Assembly: GCA_029448655.1 (NCBI GenBank)
Contig: JACCLO010000007.1
Coordinates: 2,232,001-2,296,000, forward strand
Reading direction: 5' to 3'
Source: Wolfiporia cocos
Lineage: Eukaryota; Basidiomycota; Agaricomycetes; Polyporales; Phaeolaceae
DNA length: 64,000 nt
Position numbers and translations under genes: made by a program. Below are positions 11,196 to 23,700 of the stretch, in pieces; positions within the stretch are counted from its first letter, which is position 1; every line of letters begins with the position of its first letter. The notes under the pieces were generated by a model. The model saw nothing but the letters and a program-made list of their open reading frames with translations, was not told the origin of the DNA and searched no databases.

Positions 11196-12284
11196 TGTCA
11201 CAGATTTATCTGGGACTTACAGCATTTTTCCTATGATTATAGCAATTTACCTGGGATTTATACGTCTACCTACCAGTTATCTACGGGTTAACTCCCATTG
11301 CCACCACGACAAGCTCTTAACTGGGCTTATCAACCACATGACTAGCTTACGTAATGCTACGGTACAACCACGTCCAATAGCAACACTACAGCATACGTCA
11401 TAAGTCTTGCCCGTCAGAGCAAGACCAGCCACGTCATAGATCTTAGATCATAATGATAGGCCGAGCGCGGCACGCTCGCATAATAATGTCCACATGTACA
11501 AACAGTGCCTCGCGGCCTTGTACTATTGGGTCGGCCTTCATGGCTTCCCACCGCCATAAGATCCTTGACCACAATGGCACCTCAGGCGCGCCACGCCTTC
11601 GCATAATAATGGCAACACGACCATACAGCATTATAATAGCATCAAGGCTATATCGCTATAGGTCACGGCCTTCTCGGCCTCCCACGGACTCGGTGTTCTC
11701 CAAGTCCCGGGCTTCTGCCATCACGGCGTTGCCCAAACACCGGACCTCGCCTCACGGCTAAGTCCAACACATGCCCCGGTAACCATCCGGACCGGGCTGT
11801 AACACATGCCACGGAACTTCCCGTCCAATGGCATAACGACCTCGGCGTCTCGCCTTGGTCATCCAACGAAGCACGGCCAATCGCCATTATACCTCACGGT
11901 ATCCGGCAACCGGCTTCCCATATACCCGGGCTGCGCCCGCGTTCATATGATAACATACACAAATCCCTCTCATACGATTGGTTCGGCCATTAGGGCCTTG
12001 CCACGGCCATTCTATGTAGAGTCCATAAACAGTAGATAAGATAAGCTTCGCCACTTGGCAAAGCCACATAACCCGGAAAGGTAACAGCTAGTTAGTAGCA
12101 CGTGACCTTCCCATAAACATGTATATAACTAGGGGCTTGACGCCCTATAACTCTAGTTCTATTATTCTCGGCTTGCGCCGTAGAATAACCTCTCACATCC
12201 TGCTGCGCTGGTATTGCCTCCTCTCTAAGTCGCCTTATCTCAACAATATAGGCACTTGGTGAGTCCCACAGGCATACTGTGTCA
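11196..12284 (+). repeat. Copy B 3' LTR
   Basis: No difference seen from 6174-7262 at offset 5022. Followed by the CGGGA duplication at 12285-12289. Confidence 0.9.
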
Positions 12285-12289
12285 CGGGA

Positions 12290-12867
12290 CATGTGTTGGT
12301 CTTAGCCGTGAGGCGAGGACCGGTGTTTGGGCAGCGCCGTGATGGCAGAAGCCCGGGACTTGGAGACCGCCGAGTCCGTGGGAGGCCGAGGAGGCCGTAG
12401 CCTATAGCGATATTGCCTTGGTGCTAATATAGTGCTATTTGGCCGTGTTGCCATTATTATGCGAAGGCGTGGCACGCCTGAGGTGCCATTGTGATCAAGG
12501 ATCTTATGGCGGTGGGAAGCCGGGAAGGCCGACCCAATAGTACAAGGCCGCGAGGCACTGTTTGTACATGTGGACATTATTATGCGAGCGTGCCGCGCTC
12601 GGCCTATCATTATGATCTACGATCTATGACGTGGCTGGTCTTGCTCTGACGGGCGAGACCTGTATGACGAAGCTGTAACTATGCTATTGGACCGGAAGGT
12701 GCCGTAGCGTTATGTAAGCTGGTCATGTGGTGATAAGCCCAGTTAAGAGCTTGTTGTGGTGGCAATGGGAGTTAACCCGTAGATAACTTGTAGGTAGACG
12801 TATAAATCCCAGGTAAATTGCTATAATCATAGGAAAAATGCTGTAAGCCCCAGATAAATCTGTGACA
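12290..12867 (-). repeat. Solo LTR D, 5' piece
   Basis: On the minus strand this starts TGTCACAGATTTATCTGG at 12867 and runs to the B insertion site. It is flanked by ATTTT (12868-12872), the complement of the AAAAT that ends LTR D at 25827-25831, on the other side of the inversion. Confidence 0.85.
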
Positions 12868-12872
12868 ATTTT

Positions 12873-12998
12873 CAATGATGCAATCGTTAATACCACTCAA
12901 TACATGGAGAAGCTCACAATGGAGCCTCACTGGCAAGACCCTCACTGCATTGTGCTGACAGTCATCAGAGGCGATATCATTCACTCTGCTTTGGCATC
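12873..12998. other. Unidentified older sequence between LTRs
   Basis: On the minus strand a frame stays open from the solo LTR at 12999 through this stretch and, with the inversion undone, through one AAAAT into 25832. It may be part of a broken host or transposon gene. Not recognised. Confidence 0.3.
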
Positions 12999-13352
12999 TG
13001 TCACAGGCTGATTTTCTCACCTCAGACATATACTAAGTCAACACCCTAACTCATTATCTTATCTAAGTGCCCGCTCCCCAGTCACACACAAGACCCCAAA
13101 TACCCCATATGGTTACCATGACCCGGACACCCTTGTGCCATGTACTTATAGGGCTACCACGATATATCGGACCAGTAGCTGTACAGCAGCCAAACATGTA
13201 CAAACAGTAGAGTAGCATATATACTGGCTGACGAGCAGGGTAGTACCCCAGAATTGTCTTGGCCTTATACACCTTGAGTAGCCTCAGATCAGGAATACAC
13301 CCTTGTGTGAGTTCTATTCCCCTGAGTTGTTGCTTGGTTGTTGCTTGTGTCA
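12999..13352 (+). repeat. Solo LTR related to element F
   Basis: 354 bp, TGTCACAGGCTG..TTGTGTCA, target duplication GCATC at 12994-12998 and 13353-13357. It shares ACATGTACAAACAG, a TATATAC box and a CCCCAGA..GTCTTGGCC start-site motif with the 366-bp LTR of F but is clearly diverged, so it is an older relative. Confidence 0.85.
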
Positions 13353-13514
13353 GCATCCCTTACTTCACATTCAACATTCGCACCTGTTGCCTTCTCCTTC
13401 AGATGGATCGCATATTCATTCTTGGCATTACCATTGAAAGTTGGTGACAGACACTTCATGCCTGCTCCAGACTGCAGTGTGATACTCGTGAATGCACACA
13501 GCGGCTACTCCAGA

Positions 13515-13984
13515 TGACCCAAATACTCTGGGGTCATCCCTCTTTATGCATCACCCAACTCCTTTAGCCAGTGCCCTACCGACCAAGTCGACATAGAGGT
13601 GACAAGGCCCTAGTCGAGGTCAAGGTGCTTTAGACTAGCGAGTAGAGTCATGCAGCAGAGATGGAGTATAAGTGCCCTAAGGCATGGTACAAATTGATGA
13701 GTCTGAGGTTTGCCTCAGACTCTAGGGTTTATATACATGATAGTAGCGCGGTAGTACTAAGTGACTATCCTTGCCCTAAAGCAACATGGCCTGTGCGCAT
13801 GCACCTAACAATCACGGTACTTCTAAGGTTTACATAATCTATCATGTGTTAGTTTGCTAGCCACGCGCTAACTATTTAGGGGTGGTGACACTGTAAGATG
13901 TCACCTGACGATGTATCCAGGAAGTCGAGAGTTTGACCCCTGGTGTAACCGTATATGTGAGGCATCACAGAAATTGTTGTGACA
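13515..13984 (-). repeat. Solo LTR, 470 bp family
   Basis: Target duplication CCAGA at 13510-13514 and 13985-13989. On the minus strand it runs TGTCACAACAATTT..GGGTCA with a TATATAAA box near 13728. No full element of this family is in the window. Confidence 0.75.
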
Positions 13985-14024
13985 CCAGAGCAATCAACTC
14001 ATGGCTGCTTGCCCACATTGTGCG

Positions 14025-14603
14025 TGTCACAGAATGCCCAGTGGGGTGTTCTACGATGTCCCTTGTTTGTATTGCAAAGGCGCCCCTAGGTGTGGGGCCA
14101 ACTCCTTACTTACTTACTTCCTCCACGTCGCGCCTTGTATTTCTTACTAGACCACCTGACCTATTAGATTAGCACTGTAGGGTAGTGTGTGCCTCAGGTA
14201 CTCACATGATGGTCACACTAGTTACATGAATGTTACAGTAGTTACATAGTCATGTGCTCTCTTAGTTACGGTGCACAGGCCCATACTTTAGGGCGGCCAT
14301 TACTGGCCAGCTACACATGTATAAGTACAATGGAATGGGGACTTACATCCTCATTCCTAAGATTCTCGACAATGGGGCTTGCCCCCCTTTCTTCTAGTTT
14401 GTGCAACACTGGCATGTGACGGCACCGACCCTCTCTCTCTCTCACCTCGCTAGTCTGGTTATGTCGACACTTGGGCATGGGTAGGAAGTAATGCACCCTA
14501 TACCACCACCCTTCGTTCACCGCTGCTGGGCACGCTTGTGCGCTGCGGGTGTTATGGGCCCCCCGTCCTTTGGCCGGTCCCACAGACCAGTAAGTCTGTG
14601 TCA
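14025..14603 (+). repeat. Solo LTR, 579 bp family, copy 1
   Basis: TGTCACAGAATGCC..TCTGTGTCA with duplication GTGCG at 14020-14024 and 14604-14608. The second copy at 26266-26844 has the same length. Confidence 0.85.
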
Positions 14604-14608
14604 GTGCG

Positions 14609-15451
14609 TGATCATCAGCCGCTGCCCAATAACAGCCAGGATGGACTTACCATCACATTCTACCAGACACGCTCTACTGGACACGCACCAATAAAGCCAT
14701 GGGTGTGCCAGATCAGGATGGAGTGTACTACTTTGGCGTGCTGGTAATCGTGATGCAATTTGCTGTCACAAGTATGCCGGGTGTGCTGCAGTGCTGTACG
14801 GCAGCTGGACTGTTTTCATCATCACTCTGTTTGGAGTGCAGATGAATAGTTTTCTCAGACAATGGTATGATGAAAAATGGAGCAGACGAAGTGTACAGAA
14901 GGGTAGTGAGGTTGTATGCATCATGAGAGGAAATGGCAACAGGACTGCACAGGTCACTTGAGGTTAATGTTAATGCCCAGTGAGAAAACCCTGTATCAGG
15001 GCCTATCAGAAGATAACAGGTATGATCTGATACAAAACCGAACGGTTGATAGCTCCAGGTAAGGTTTTAAGCGCCCAGCATCCTAACAGTAGCTACCGTA
15101 CAATACCTATCAGAGTAGAATTTGATATGTAGCATTTATACCCCAATATACATAATATTTTTTCAGCATACTGGGAGCTGCCACAAAATACTCATGCCTA
15201 GTGGTCTTGCTTGTCAATCAATCAGAACATATGAATACATGTTGAAGTCTATTTTCTCAGCTACTACGATCTATCAATGGTTACCAGAGTATATTGTTAA
15301 CATTACAATGCAGGTTTCACATCATACCGAATCCTCCCATAGCACCATGTGCGCATACTTACAGACTTAACAGAAATATCTGGTTCCTTGCATTACAGTG
15401 CATGTGGTGCCACTGGTGTTAGTGAGCAATCTGCAGGCATGTGGAAATTTT
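14609..15451. other. Intergenic remnant with a dispersed TATCAG repeat
   Basis: No gene recognised. From about 14978 to 15115 a sequence rich in TATCAG/CTGATA words (TGTATCAGG..TATGATCTGATAC..TTTTAAG..GCCC) recurs in diverged form at 44127-44260. The ends are not resolved. Confidence 0.45.
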
Positions 15452-15456
15452 CACAC

Positions 15457-16906
15457 TGTCACAATCCTTGTGACGTCTCAGGCTGCCGGCACAGAGTCCA
15501 AAGGGGAGCCCTAAGTAAAGGGCCATAGGCCAGTGGGGCGCATGTCGAAACAGCGGGAGTGTCACAGATTTATCTGTTCTCTAATTTTCCCTGTATTTTT
15601 CACTATTTCTTCGCATTTATTCCGAATTGTTCCTCAACATCTGCACTTATCCTGTATCTAAGCTATACTTAAGCTATCGTGCCGCTGTACCGAACCATAA
15701 CCTCGTAGATCACTCATGTGACCATTCCCACACTAAACGTCTTATCTTATCTCTCGACCACGTTACCTATTCATCACATGATACTATCTCCAGCACCATT
15801 AGCGCTGCCACGTCATAACTGACATCACCGTTCCAGACTCTGGGCAGAGTCCGGACCCACATCACGTTTCCAACGTAGACGCCTTACTCACGCATCGTCA
15901 TACTAATGACATATCCCGATCGGCCTACGACTCAGCCCGGGATCCCCATATCACAAGCTACGGACACTTCGTTAGCACCGCCATTACCGGCCTGTGCCCT
16001 ACGCCCTACTGTATCGTTAGTCCTACTTAGAGTACCAGGGGTCCTATACCACATGTATATAAGCTTGCATTCTCTGGCGGCTATTGCCCCAGAACTATCA
16101 ACTTCGTTACCCAGCGATAACACTCTTGCCTAACAAGCAACCACTACTTAGTCTTTTAGCTTCGTCTAACCACAAGACTTTACAAGTAAGTCTTTCGTTA
16201 CAGGGAGTCGTGTCTTCAGAGGAAAGGACAGGGAATCGCCCCCAAAGCATTTTGTCTTTACTTCTTAGATTGCTAAGTCTAAGGCCTTCAGGGCGCTTAG
16301 ACCTACTGCTTATATACATGCAAGACCCTAATCTACTAGTCAATAAGTATTACCCTAAAGTAGAGGTCTGTGCGCATGGTACGGCGCCATAATGCCAGTA
16401 ATGGCGGCGCATCTGTGTTATGATGGCGCCACAGTAATGTAGGTGCCTGCTTGGTAAAATGACTTTATATGTCATATGTCAATAGTCAGCGGGCCGCTTT
16501 ATAATACCTCTCTGGTAAGCGGGCCGCACTAAGAATAACCTATGAAGTCATATTCTAGACCAGTAATGGTCTAGAGTTGAGATGAGGTCATTAGTCCTAT
16601 TTTTAAGGGATGACATCATTGAGTGGGAGGCCAGTGACAACCAACTATTTACTTAGATAAGATAGTAACCTGGGACATAGCCACCTGTGATGGTAGATAG
16701 TCCCACTATCTAATCTAGAAAGTTAGTAGGTCACGTGATCTCTATTCAGTAGATCACGTGATCCGATAATCTTCTACCGCCTTCCAGGGACTGGGGTGTG
16801 GTAGATGCTGATGTGCTGGGTGCTGTAGGTCAATAGTACGACCACTGCATGAGTTTTATTCTGAAATAGTAAAAGAGGAGGAAATGCCCCGGATAAATCT
16901 GTGACA
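15457..16906 (-). repeat. Solo LTR (about 802 bp), interrupted
   Basis: Duplication CACAC at 15452-15456 and 16907-16911. On the minus strand the LTR starts TGTCACAGATTTATCC at 16906, has a TATATAAG box near 16318, and ends GGATTGTGACA at 15457. The solo LTR at 15560-16202 is inserted in it; without that insert it is 802 bp. Confidence 0.8.
15560..16202 (+). repeat. Solo LTR (643 bp) nested in a reversed LTR
   Basis: TGTCACAGATTTATCTG..TTCGTTACA with duplication GGGAG at 15555-15559 and 16203-16207. TATATAAG box near 16052. Confidence 0.8.
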
Positions 16907-16911
16907 CACAC

Positions 16912-17149
16912 ATAGCCACAAAATCTTGATGGCAGGTGGCAAGGATGTGCTGTGTGTCGTCCTACCTGTCCCAAAATTGACTTTCTGAGTGCCCCTTGAT
17001 GCTGCTGACCAAGTCTGCCAGCCAAGATTCAAGGGAAGCGAGGTATCAGAAAGCTTACCATTATCCCACTTTTGCTTGTCAGGGCTGCTGGGGTTGCCAG
17101 CCATGGCCAATATCCACACAGAGCAGCTTGTCATTAATCATCTTGACCT
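16912..17149. other. Unidentified remnant
   Basis: A stretch between LTRs with an open minus-strand frame of about 90 codons (16856-17134, partly LTR). Probably the same disrupted older sequence that lies left of 15452. Not recognised. Confidence 0.3.
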
Positions 17150-17546
17150 GGTCTCACAGATCTGACATAAAGTCACATTTTTCCGCTATTTCTAGCAATT
17201 TATCCAGTATTGTTACACATACCTACGAGTTATCCCATACTTAACAGGTACATGCCACCTAAGATATTAACCTTACAGTTATTATCTACAAGTCACACTT
17301 CACTACACACTAGTAAGCATATATGACACAGTGTCTACACGCTAGTCATTACAAATGACCTGTTCGGCCTAATGGCGAATATACGTCATTACCTATGTGA
17401 TGGACTAGACCTACGGTCTTGCCCAGACTATGATTTCACCATGATATCACCACGATGTCATAAGGTCTAGCCTATGGCTATACCTAGACTTTGACATCAT
17501 TCTGATGTCATTCCTATGTCATATGGCCCAGACTACAGTCTGGCCT
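17150..17546 (+). repeat. Degenerate LTR fragment next to element G
   Basis: Matches the first part of the TGTCACAG LTR family in order (CACAGATCTG, TTTTTCC, TAGCAATTTATCC, ACGAGTTATC) but is strongly diverged, and it is cut by the LTR of G at 17547. The exact start is uncertain. Confidence 0.5.
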
Positions 17547-18254
17547 TGTTACGGGTCGAATACCCGTTCGTATATTCGAGTTACGAATATAAATCGTTCT
17601 TCTGCACTTAGGCACGTCGCCGTATGCAAGGCAAATACTCGTTAGATGCCTTCAGATCCTAAGTGAAGTCCTTAGGAGATCGGTTAATATCCAATGCGCG
17701 TTAGAGGATATAATCTGTTCAGGTGCCAGTCAAATGGAATATAAGACTGGCCTAAGTCCGAGAAGTCAGTGTGCCCTTCGAGGACTTAGTCGTTCGGTTG
17801 CTCGAGTGAGAAATACTGAGCGTAGTTTCCTACGTTTGAGAACGAGTATAAGACTTCTTGTTTGTACAACAAGGTCCAGCTGAAGAGCCTTGCCAGTATG
17901 TACATTAGTTTATATACTACGTTGGGTTTCAGGGGTCAAGTCCGTCCCAGATGTCACCGATACTATCTACGCTATAGTACCAAACGTTTGATAGGTATGT
18001 AGTGATATACCTGAGACGATAGATAGGAATGATGGCGGTTGAACGCCATCTATCAGCTAATAAATGTTGAGCATGAAACGGTGGCAGAGTTGGATCTGCC
18101 AAAGATGAAACGCGCCCTATAGACTAGTACAACTGGGGATGCGCCCAGTAGAGTCACGAGTAGCCAGGGGATTTGGTTGCGCAACAAGTCCCTGTATCGT
18201 ATTCGACCGGTGGTGAGTTCTGTAGATATTCGAAAAATCGAAATAACCGTAACA
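17547..18254 (-). repeat. 3' LTR of gypsy element G
   Basis: 708 bp, on the minus strand TGTTACGG..CCGTAACA, with an 8-bp terminal inverted repeat. A purine tract (AGGGAGGGGCTGA) precedes it at 18255-18267. The solo copy at 27063-27772 confirms the boundaries. The paired 5' LTR is left of the window. Confidence 0.88.
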
Positions 18255-18265
18255 TCAGCCCCTCC

Positions 18266-19833
18266 CTAAGCATTCGTCGGCCTCGACGAATTCTCCAAGT
18301 TCCCCTCTTCAGAGTGCCTCGGCGTCCTGTTCGTTGTAGATGTCACCGTTCCCACTGAGGGACGGGGTCGTAGGAGTTCGCCATACGAAGTGTTGGCGGC
18401 ATTCATTCTGTCGATGACCTGGTTGATTGAGCCCACAAGTTCTGCAAATATAATCGGGGCAGTCGAGGATCCAGTGGTTAGCGGAGCCACATTGTCGACA
18501 TGGCTGCTCAGGTGAGGGCCTCGCTGGTACCCGTAGGGAAGGGATATCGCGGAGGTATTCGTTATGCCGATACCTCCAGTGGTGTGCGGCTTGGTGGAGG
18601 TTTCGTGCGGCCCACGTTGGTAGGGAGGCGGTGTCTCGTTCGTGCTCCCTCGCACCTCGCTCAAACTCCTCGCGGGTAATACTCTGCACTGAAGGAGATC
18701 GTCGAATAGGCGGCGTGCTATTCGCTCTTCGCTGTCGCGCTGGGGTAGCCCTAGGGCTCGTCGGGCGTGCAGGTGGTTCACGTCTCCCGTTGTCTCCCAT
18801 ACCAGAAATACGTGTCGTCGGGTCTCTAACTCCTGTTCGGCGGGCCCTCTGAGTCTCGGTAGGCAGCGGAAATAATACTCTATCGCCCTCCATAAAATCA
18901 AACGGCCTTGCAACTCGGCGTCGTTCGTCGGAGGTGAAAAAGCGGGCGGGTCGCGGTGTGTATTCGGGTCGACTGGGAGCAACGTGCTCGCGATCCTCGA
19001 AGTCGTTGAGTGCGTGTCGTAGTCAGGCCGTCGTGGTGGCGGCCAGTCGGTCGATAAGTCTGTCGGTGAGTAGCTCGAGTCCCTCTCTCTGTGCTCTGAT
19101 CTGCCCCTCCATTCGGACGAGGTCCTCGGTGATGTTCTGGTACGAGCTGTAAACGTGGGTGAGGTCCTGCGCGATGTCGAAGAGGGCCGACCAGCCATCG
19201 GCTCGGCCAGCAAAGGGTCCCTCGGCCCTGTACCAGAGGAGGGCGTGTCTAATCTGCAGATGCTGGGGGGAGTACCTTCTTGGTGGCGTACCTCGCGGTC
19301 GGCCTTCTCGACGATTTGCCTCGTCGGGGGTCGCGGTACGGTGGGGAAGCTGGTGGCGAGTCGTCGACATACTATTACTGTTCTGTTTTCGAGTGTCGGG
19401 GTTGTCCTGACTCTGGTCCTGTGGTAGTCTTTTATCAGTTCCTTGGAATGCTCCAAGTTCGCCTCGTCTTCCCATGAGTTGTCAGCCGTGGCATAGCCTT
19501 TCCACTTGACGAAGTATTGATGCTTCTTTCTTTGCCATCTGTCAGCCAAGATGGCTTCGACTTCGTATTCTTCTTGCCCCTTGATGATATCAGGTGGCGG
19601 TCGTAGGTAATTGGGTCCGTGTACCCTTGTTTCTTTGAACGGTTTTAGTAAGGCAGCGTGGAATACCGGATGAATTTTCCAATTCGCTGGTAACTGCAGC
19701 CGGTACGTCGTGGGTCCCATCTTTTCTGTGATGGTGAAGGGTCCTTCTCTTTTTGGTGCCAATTTGTTCGATTCATAGGGGATTGTTAGGTTCTTGGCGT
19801 CGAGCCATACCTTGTCCCCTTTCTCGAGCCTGG
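18266..19833 (-). pseudogene. Element G pol 3' part: integrase C-terminus and chromodomain
   Basis: Read on the minus strand from the junction at 19833: the GPY/F-like module of integrase (EKGDKVWLDAKNL, GPFTI, YRLQLPANWKIHPVFH), then a chromodomain at about 19570-19411 (EEYEVEAILADR, YFVKWKGY, NSWE). The frame stays open to 18266, next to the 3' LTR. The part after the chromodomain (about 370 residues) looks low-complexity, and a better protein lies in an overlapping frame (see 18309-19370). It is separated from its upstream half (1-170) by copy A and the inversion, so it cannot be expressed as one polyprotein. Confidence 0.85.
18309..19370 (-). pseudogene. Element G zinc-knuckle ORF overlapping pol
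   Basis: In a different frame from pol, a protein starting MSTTRHQ near 19370 has an Arg/Pro-rich part, a helical stretch (YQNITEDLVRMEGQIRAQRE) that could form a coiled coil, and near its end two zinc-knuckle motifs: C-X2-C-X4-H-X4-C (about 18500-18459) and C-X2-C-X6-H-X4-C just after it. It ends at 18309. One TGA at 19023-19025 breaks the frame into 150 and 194+ residues. Such knuckles normally sit in Gag; here they are 3' of integrase and the chromodomain. It could be a nucleocapsid-like accessory ORF or a frameshifted pol extension. Confidence 0.6.
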
Positions 19834-20766
19834 TGACACAGATCTATCCTGTGGGACTCACCTAGTCGCTATCCTGAGGTACTAGGGCGACTAGACGAGG
19901 AAGACGGATCCAGTGCAGCAGTTGCAAGTGGAAGTAGTAGCGCAGCCGCAAACCAGGCGAAGCTTGGGACTACCAATGGTAGTCCACTGGGAGTACCGAT
20001 GGTACTCCGCGTGTGGGCATTCGTGGTAACGACGATAGAATAGAACTGAAGTATGGAGCGCTTGGCTCCTACTTAAATACATGTATGCGGAGAGGTCATG
20101 TGATACTGTATAGTATTACCTTTCCGGGTTATGCGGCTTTGCCAATGGGCGAAGCTTATCTTATCTATGTGTTTATGATCCTATCTACAATGGCCGTGTG
20201 GGCCGGTAATTGCCGCACCAATAGTAAGAGAGGAGGTTTATTATTATCTGTGATAAACGCGGGCACAGCCCGGGTATTGATGGCCGATAAGGCCGGACCA
20301 ACAACGATATTGCCTTGTTGCTAATATAGTGCTGTATGGTCGTGTTGACATAATTATGCGAAGGCGTGCCGCGCCTGAGGTGTCATTATGATCAAGGATC
20401 TTATGACGGTGGGAAGCCGAGGAGGCCGACCCAATAGAACATTGCTTGGTGGCGATGTTTGGTGTTGTGGACATTTATTATGCGAGCGTGCCGCGCTCGG
20501 CCTATCATTATGATCTAAGATCTTATGATGTGGCTGGTCTTGCTCTAACGGGCGAGACCTATGACGTAGCTGTAGTGTTGCTATTGGACCGGAAGGTACC
20601 GTAGCGTTATGTAAGCTGGTCATGTGGTTGATAAGTCCAGTAAAGAGCTTGTCGTGGTGGCAATGGGAGTTAACCCGTAGATAACTTGTAGTTAGACGTA
20701 TAAATCCCGGATAAATTGCTATAATCGTAGGGAAAAATGCTGTAAGCCCCAGATAAATCTGTGACA
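19834..20766 (-). repeat. Copy C 3' LTR (933 bp allele)
   Basis: Same variants as the 5' LTR of A (171-1103); its flank CCTGG is the complement of CCAGG at 166-170. These two were the LTR pair of one element before the inversion. Confidence 0.88.
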
Positions 20767-23700
20767 TTACCCCCGCTTTAGGTTTCACCGTCCCTGGTGA
20801 AACGATTCATTCTTGTGCATCCCAAGAGCTGTATAACGCGTGAAGACGAAATGTCTAATGCCGTTAAGGTGCTGCTACACTTTGTCAAGTGTACAGGGAT
20901 AAGATGAGGTTTCAGGACTTAGTGTTGGAACCTGAGCGTTGAATGGGATAGTGATTTTATTCCTTATTGTGATTTGTAACGCGTGATAGCGAAGTGCTAA
21001 ATGCCGTTACTAGCGATTATCAACGCATGATGACCGAAAGGTCAAATGCCGTTGTTGGGGAGGGATAGTCTTGTTACTTGAGTGTATTGTCATTGTGCTA
21101 GCGGATCCTAATAGGAGGGGCTCTCCTGTTATCGCTGAAGGTTTTCTAGTGCCTTTTCGTGACCTTTGTTGGATTGTTGCTTTTGCTTATGACGTTACTC
21201 TTAGTAGAAGGCGATATGGAAATGGTCATCATATAGTGCCTTTGAGTCTACTAGTAATCTGTATCTCTAATAGCTTTTGCCAAAGCTTATTAGAGGGTGC
21301 ATTGTGTCGTTGTACGATTTTCGGATAAGCATTGTGCCGGATACCTATAAGTGAGGGCTTCACTGTTAACTCTGAAGGTTTTCTAGTTCCTTTTCGAGTC
21401 CTTTTGCGGTTATAATGGCTTATGCTGTAGTACCCGTTGAATGTAGCATAGCGGTGCTTTTTCGACTTCTATTGCCTAGCAGTGAAAGGGGTTGCAAGTT
21501 CCTTCATTTGCGTGGCGGGTGTCTTAGGCTTGTTGCTTGTACAGGGGTAATCCTACTTTGTACGACTTATGCAGTTGAACGGTTATTAAAGGTCGTCGCC
21601 TTATGAACGTTTATGAGGCGTCGCCTCCCTAGTATCGCAAGTACTAAGCGTGAGACATTTGTCAATGCCCATTTGTTACAGGGGTTGTGTCCCCTAGTTA
21701 GATTGCTTCTAAGTAGCGATCTCTTCGGAGTCGTAAGTTCCGGAATGAAGCTGTGCCTTCGTTGTTGTATACACTATTTTATTAACGAGTAGGCTTCTCG
21801 TGTATAACCCCATAGTACAGGTACTAATCATTGTGCATTATGGTTAATGCTTATGATTGTATTCCCTAGACTGTAATGTCGTTGCCGTAGTGAGGCCTTA
21901 TTGGGTAACCGTGAGAACATACATCCTTGTCAGGAGTTGTCTCGTATAGGTGTATCCCGTAAGGGCTGAAGTCACGTGGTGGCAATGACGGTAGTTTCCA
22001 ATGTGCTTGTATGCCGTTAAAGTCGTTGTTCGATTGAGTATGGCATTGTAAGCGTGGGAACTGGGATGAACGTTGGGGAAGGATATATTTCACTAGTGGA
22101 TGGGCTAGCTACTATAATTTCTATTACAGGGTTGTCGTCCGTATACGAATAGGGCAGTACGAGCATGAATGAGGGTAATCAGGCCTCTTAGTGCATGTCG
22201 TTTGGTGCTTTCAAGACCGCAAGGTACTGTTGTAAGCGTGGGATAGTGGACTTTTTAAGGTCCTAGGTGCGAAATTAGGGTTTCCACCCCCTCTTTCACG
22301 TTTGATCTCCCGATCGAACCTATCCAGATGGTTTTGGTTTTTAAAGAGGTTAAACCGCCTCTATACCCAGATAAGGGTGGGTGGATGTGGGCCTAAGGTA
22401 TTCTTGTCGTATATCCATATAAGGCTGTATCCAGTAGTCGCTCGCATATGCGACCAGATTTTTATACTAAGATTTCCAAGCCCTAGTTTGTCGGAATCGA
22501 AGGGTTTTCCAGGCCCATATTCGATGTAGTGACGAGATGTAATCCTTTCTTGTCGTAAGGATACAGATCCGGATTTATTTATTGCGCGTCTCGACGGCGC
22601 AGGTTTCCGTAAACCAAGCAATGAAATGATAACCGATTGCCAAATCGGCTTGATTGTCCTAATAAGGGGGGTTCCCTTGTTATCTCTGGAAGGGTTCTAG
22701 TACTTCTTCGAGACCTTTTGCGGACGATCGCATTTTATTGCTAGTGTGAATTTCCAAATACAGTTTTTTCTCCCCACAGAGAAGAGGTCGTATTGGAGTG
22801 AAATCGTAAGTGAGATAGCTAGTCTCGTGACAATATTTGCGGTTGGCGTGCGAATTTGTCGATTTCAATTCGGGGGGGGTAACCGGTTTGGGACCGGTGT
22901 GATGATTCGGCAATGAATGCGGTGAATGCCGAATGAAGTGTGATGTCTGGAAGTCTTGACGACCTCCGCTACACTTCAAGGGAATGCGTATCAATAGCAT
23001 TTGTCCCTTGTTTTCCTTTCCTCTAACCCAGATTGCAAGATTCAATTGAGTAATCTATTGCGATCTGTTTGTACGTGGGTGGCTGGTGGAAACAGCGCTG
23101 TACCCAATTATTTATAGACGCTTGTCAAACGTCTCTTCCCAAACGGATGGTAATTTCCTTGTCAGGAGATTCCATTACCGAAAGGGGTGCCCCCGTTCAA
23201 AGGTTCTTATGACATGTGACCAAATGACTAATGCTCAATAACCCGAATCCCCTTTTCAGGAGCGAAGACCGTGAGGTCAAACGGGCGCCGATAGATTATG
23301 TGAATCTTAATCGACTTGGTAATAGGTATTCCCACAGTAATGGTAGTGAATGCGTATATTATACCTAACGTACATGTTCCTACGTCGAAGAAAGGTACTA
23401 GTATTGTTTTTCGATTGACTTATTGTACCTAAGACGTAAAGGGTTGCTTATCTATGTGCATAGCGACCCTAACCAGGTTAGATAACCTGGGAACCAGACG
23501 GTGACGTAGGAGTCCAAAGGTTATATACATTGCAAACAAGCGGTTACTAAAGCTAATACAAGTATTGCTATCTAAGGAGCCGCCTAGACTACATCTTAAC
23601 TACTGATTTGATTGGGATACCAAGGAACCTAAAAAAGAGCGAGTCATCAGCGATCAACGCTGAGTGGTCATGTCTAACACAAGAAGAACGGGGGCATGGT

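Larger units (their letters stand above)
6174..12284 (+). mobile_element. Copy B: complete non-coding LTR element
   Basis: 5' LTR 6174-7262, internal region 7263-11195, 3' LTR 11196-12284. The two 1089-bp LTRs run at a constant offset of 5022 and no difference was seen between them, which suggests a recent insertion. Target duplication CGGGA lies at 6169-6173 and 12285-12289, and the target is solo LTR D. Polypurine tract AAAGCGGGGGTAA. The internal region has the same hairpin set as copy A with paired stem changes. No reading frame exceeds 121 codons and none is shared in frame with the other copies. This is the cleanest reference copy for the family. Confidence 0.93.

Noticed and set aside
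15560..16906. A 1.35-kb DNA transposon with 15-bp terminal inverted repeat TGTCACAGATTTATC
   Set aside because: Outer flanks do not form a TSD. The ends belong to two solo LTRs facing each other, each with its own exact TSD (GGGAG and CACAC).
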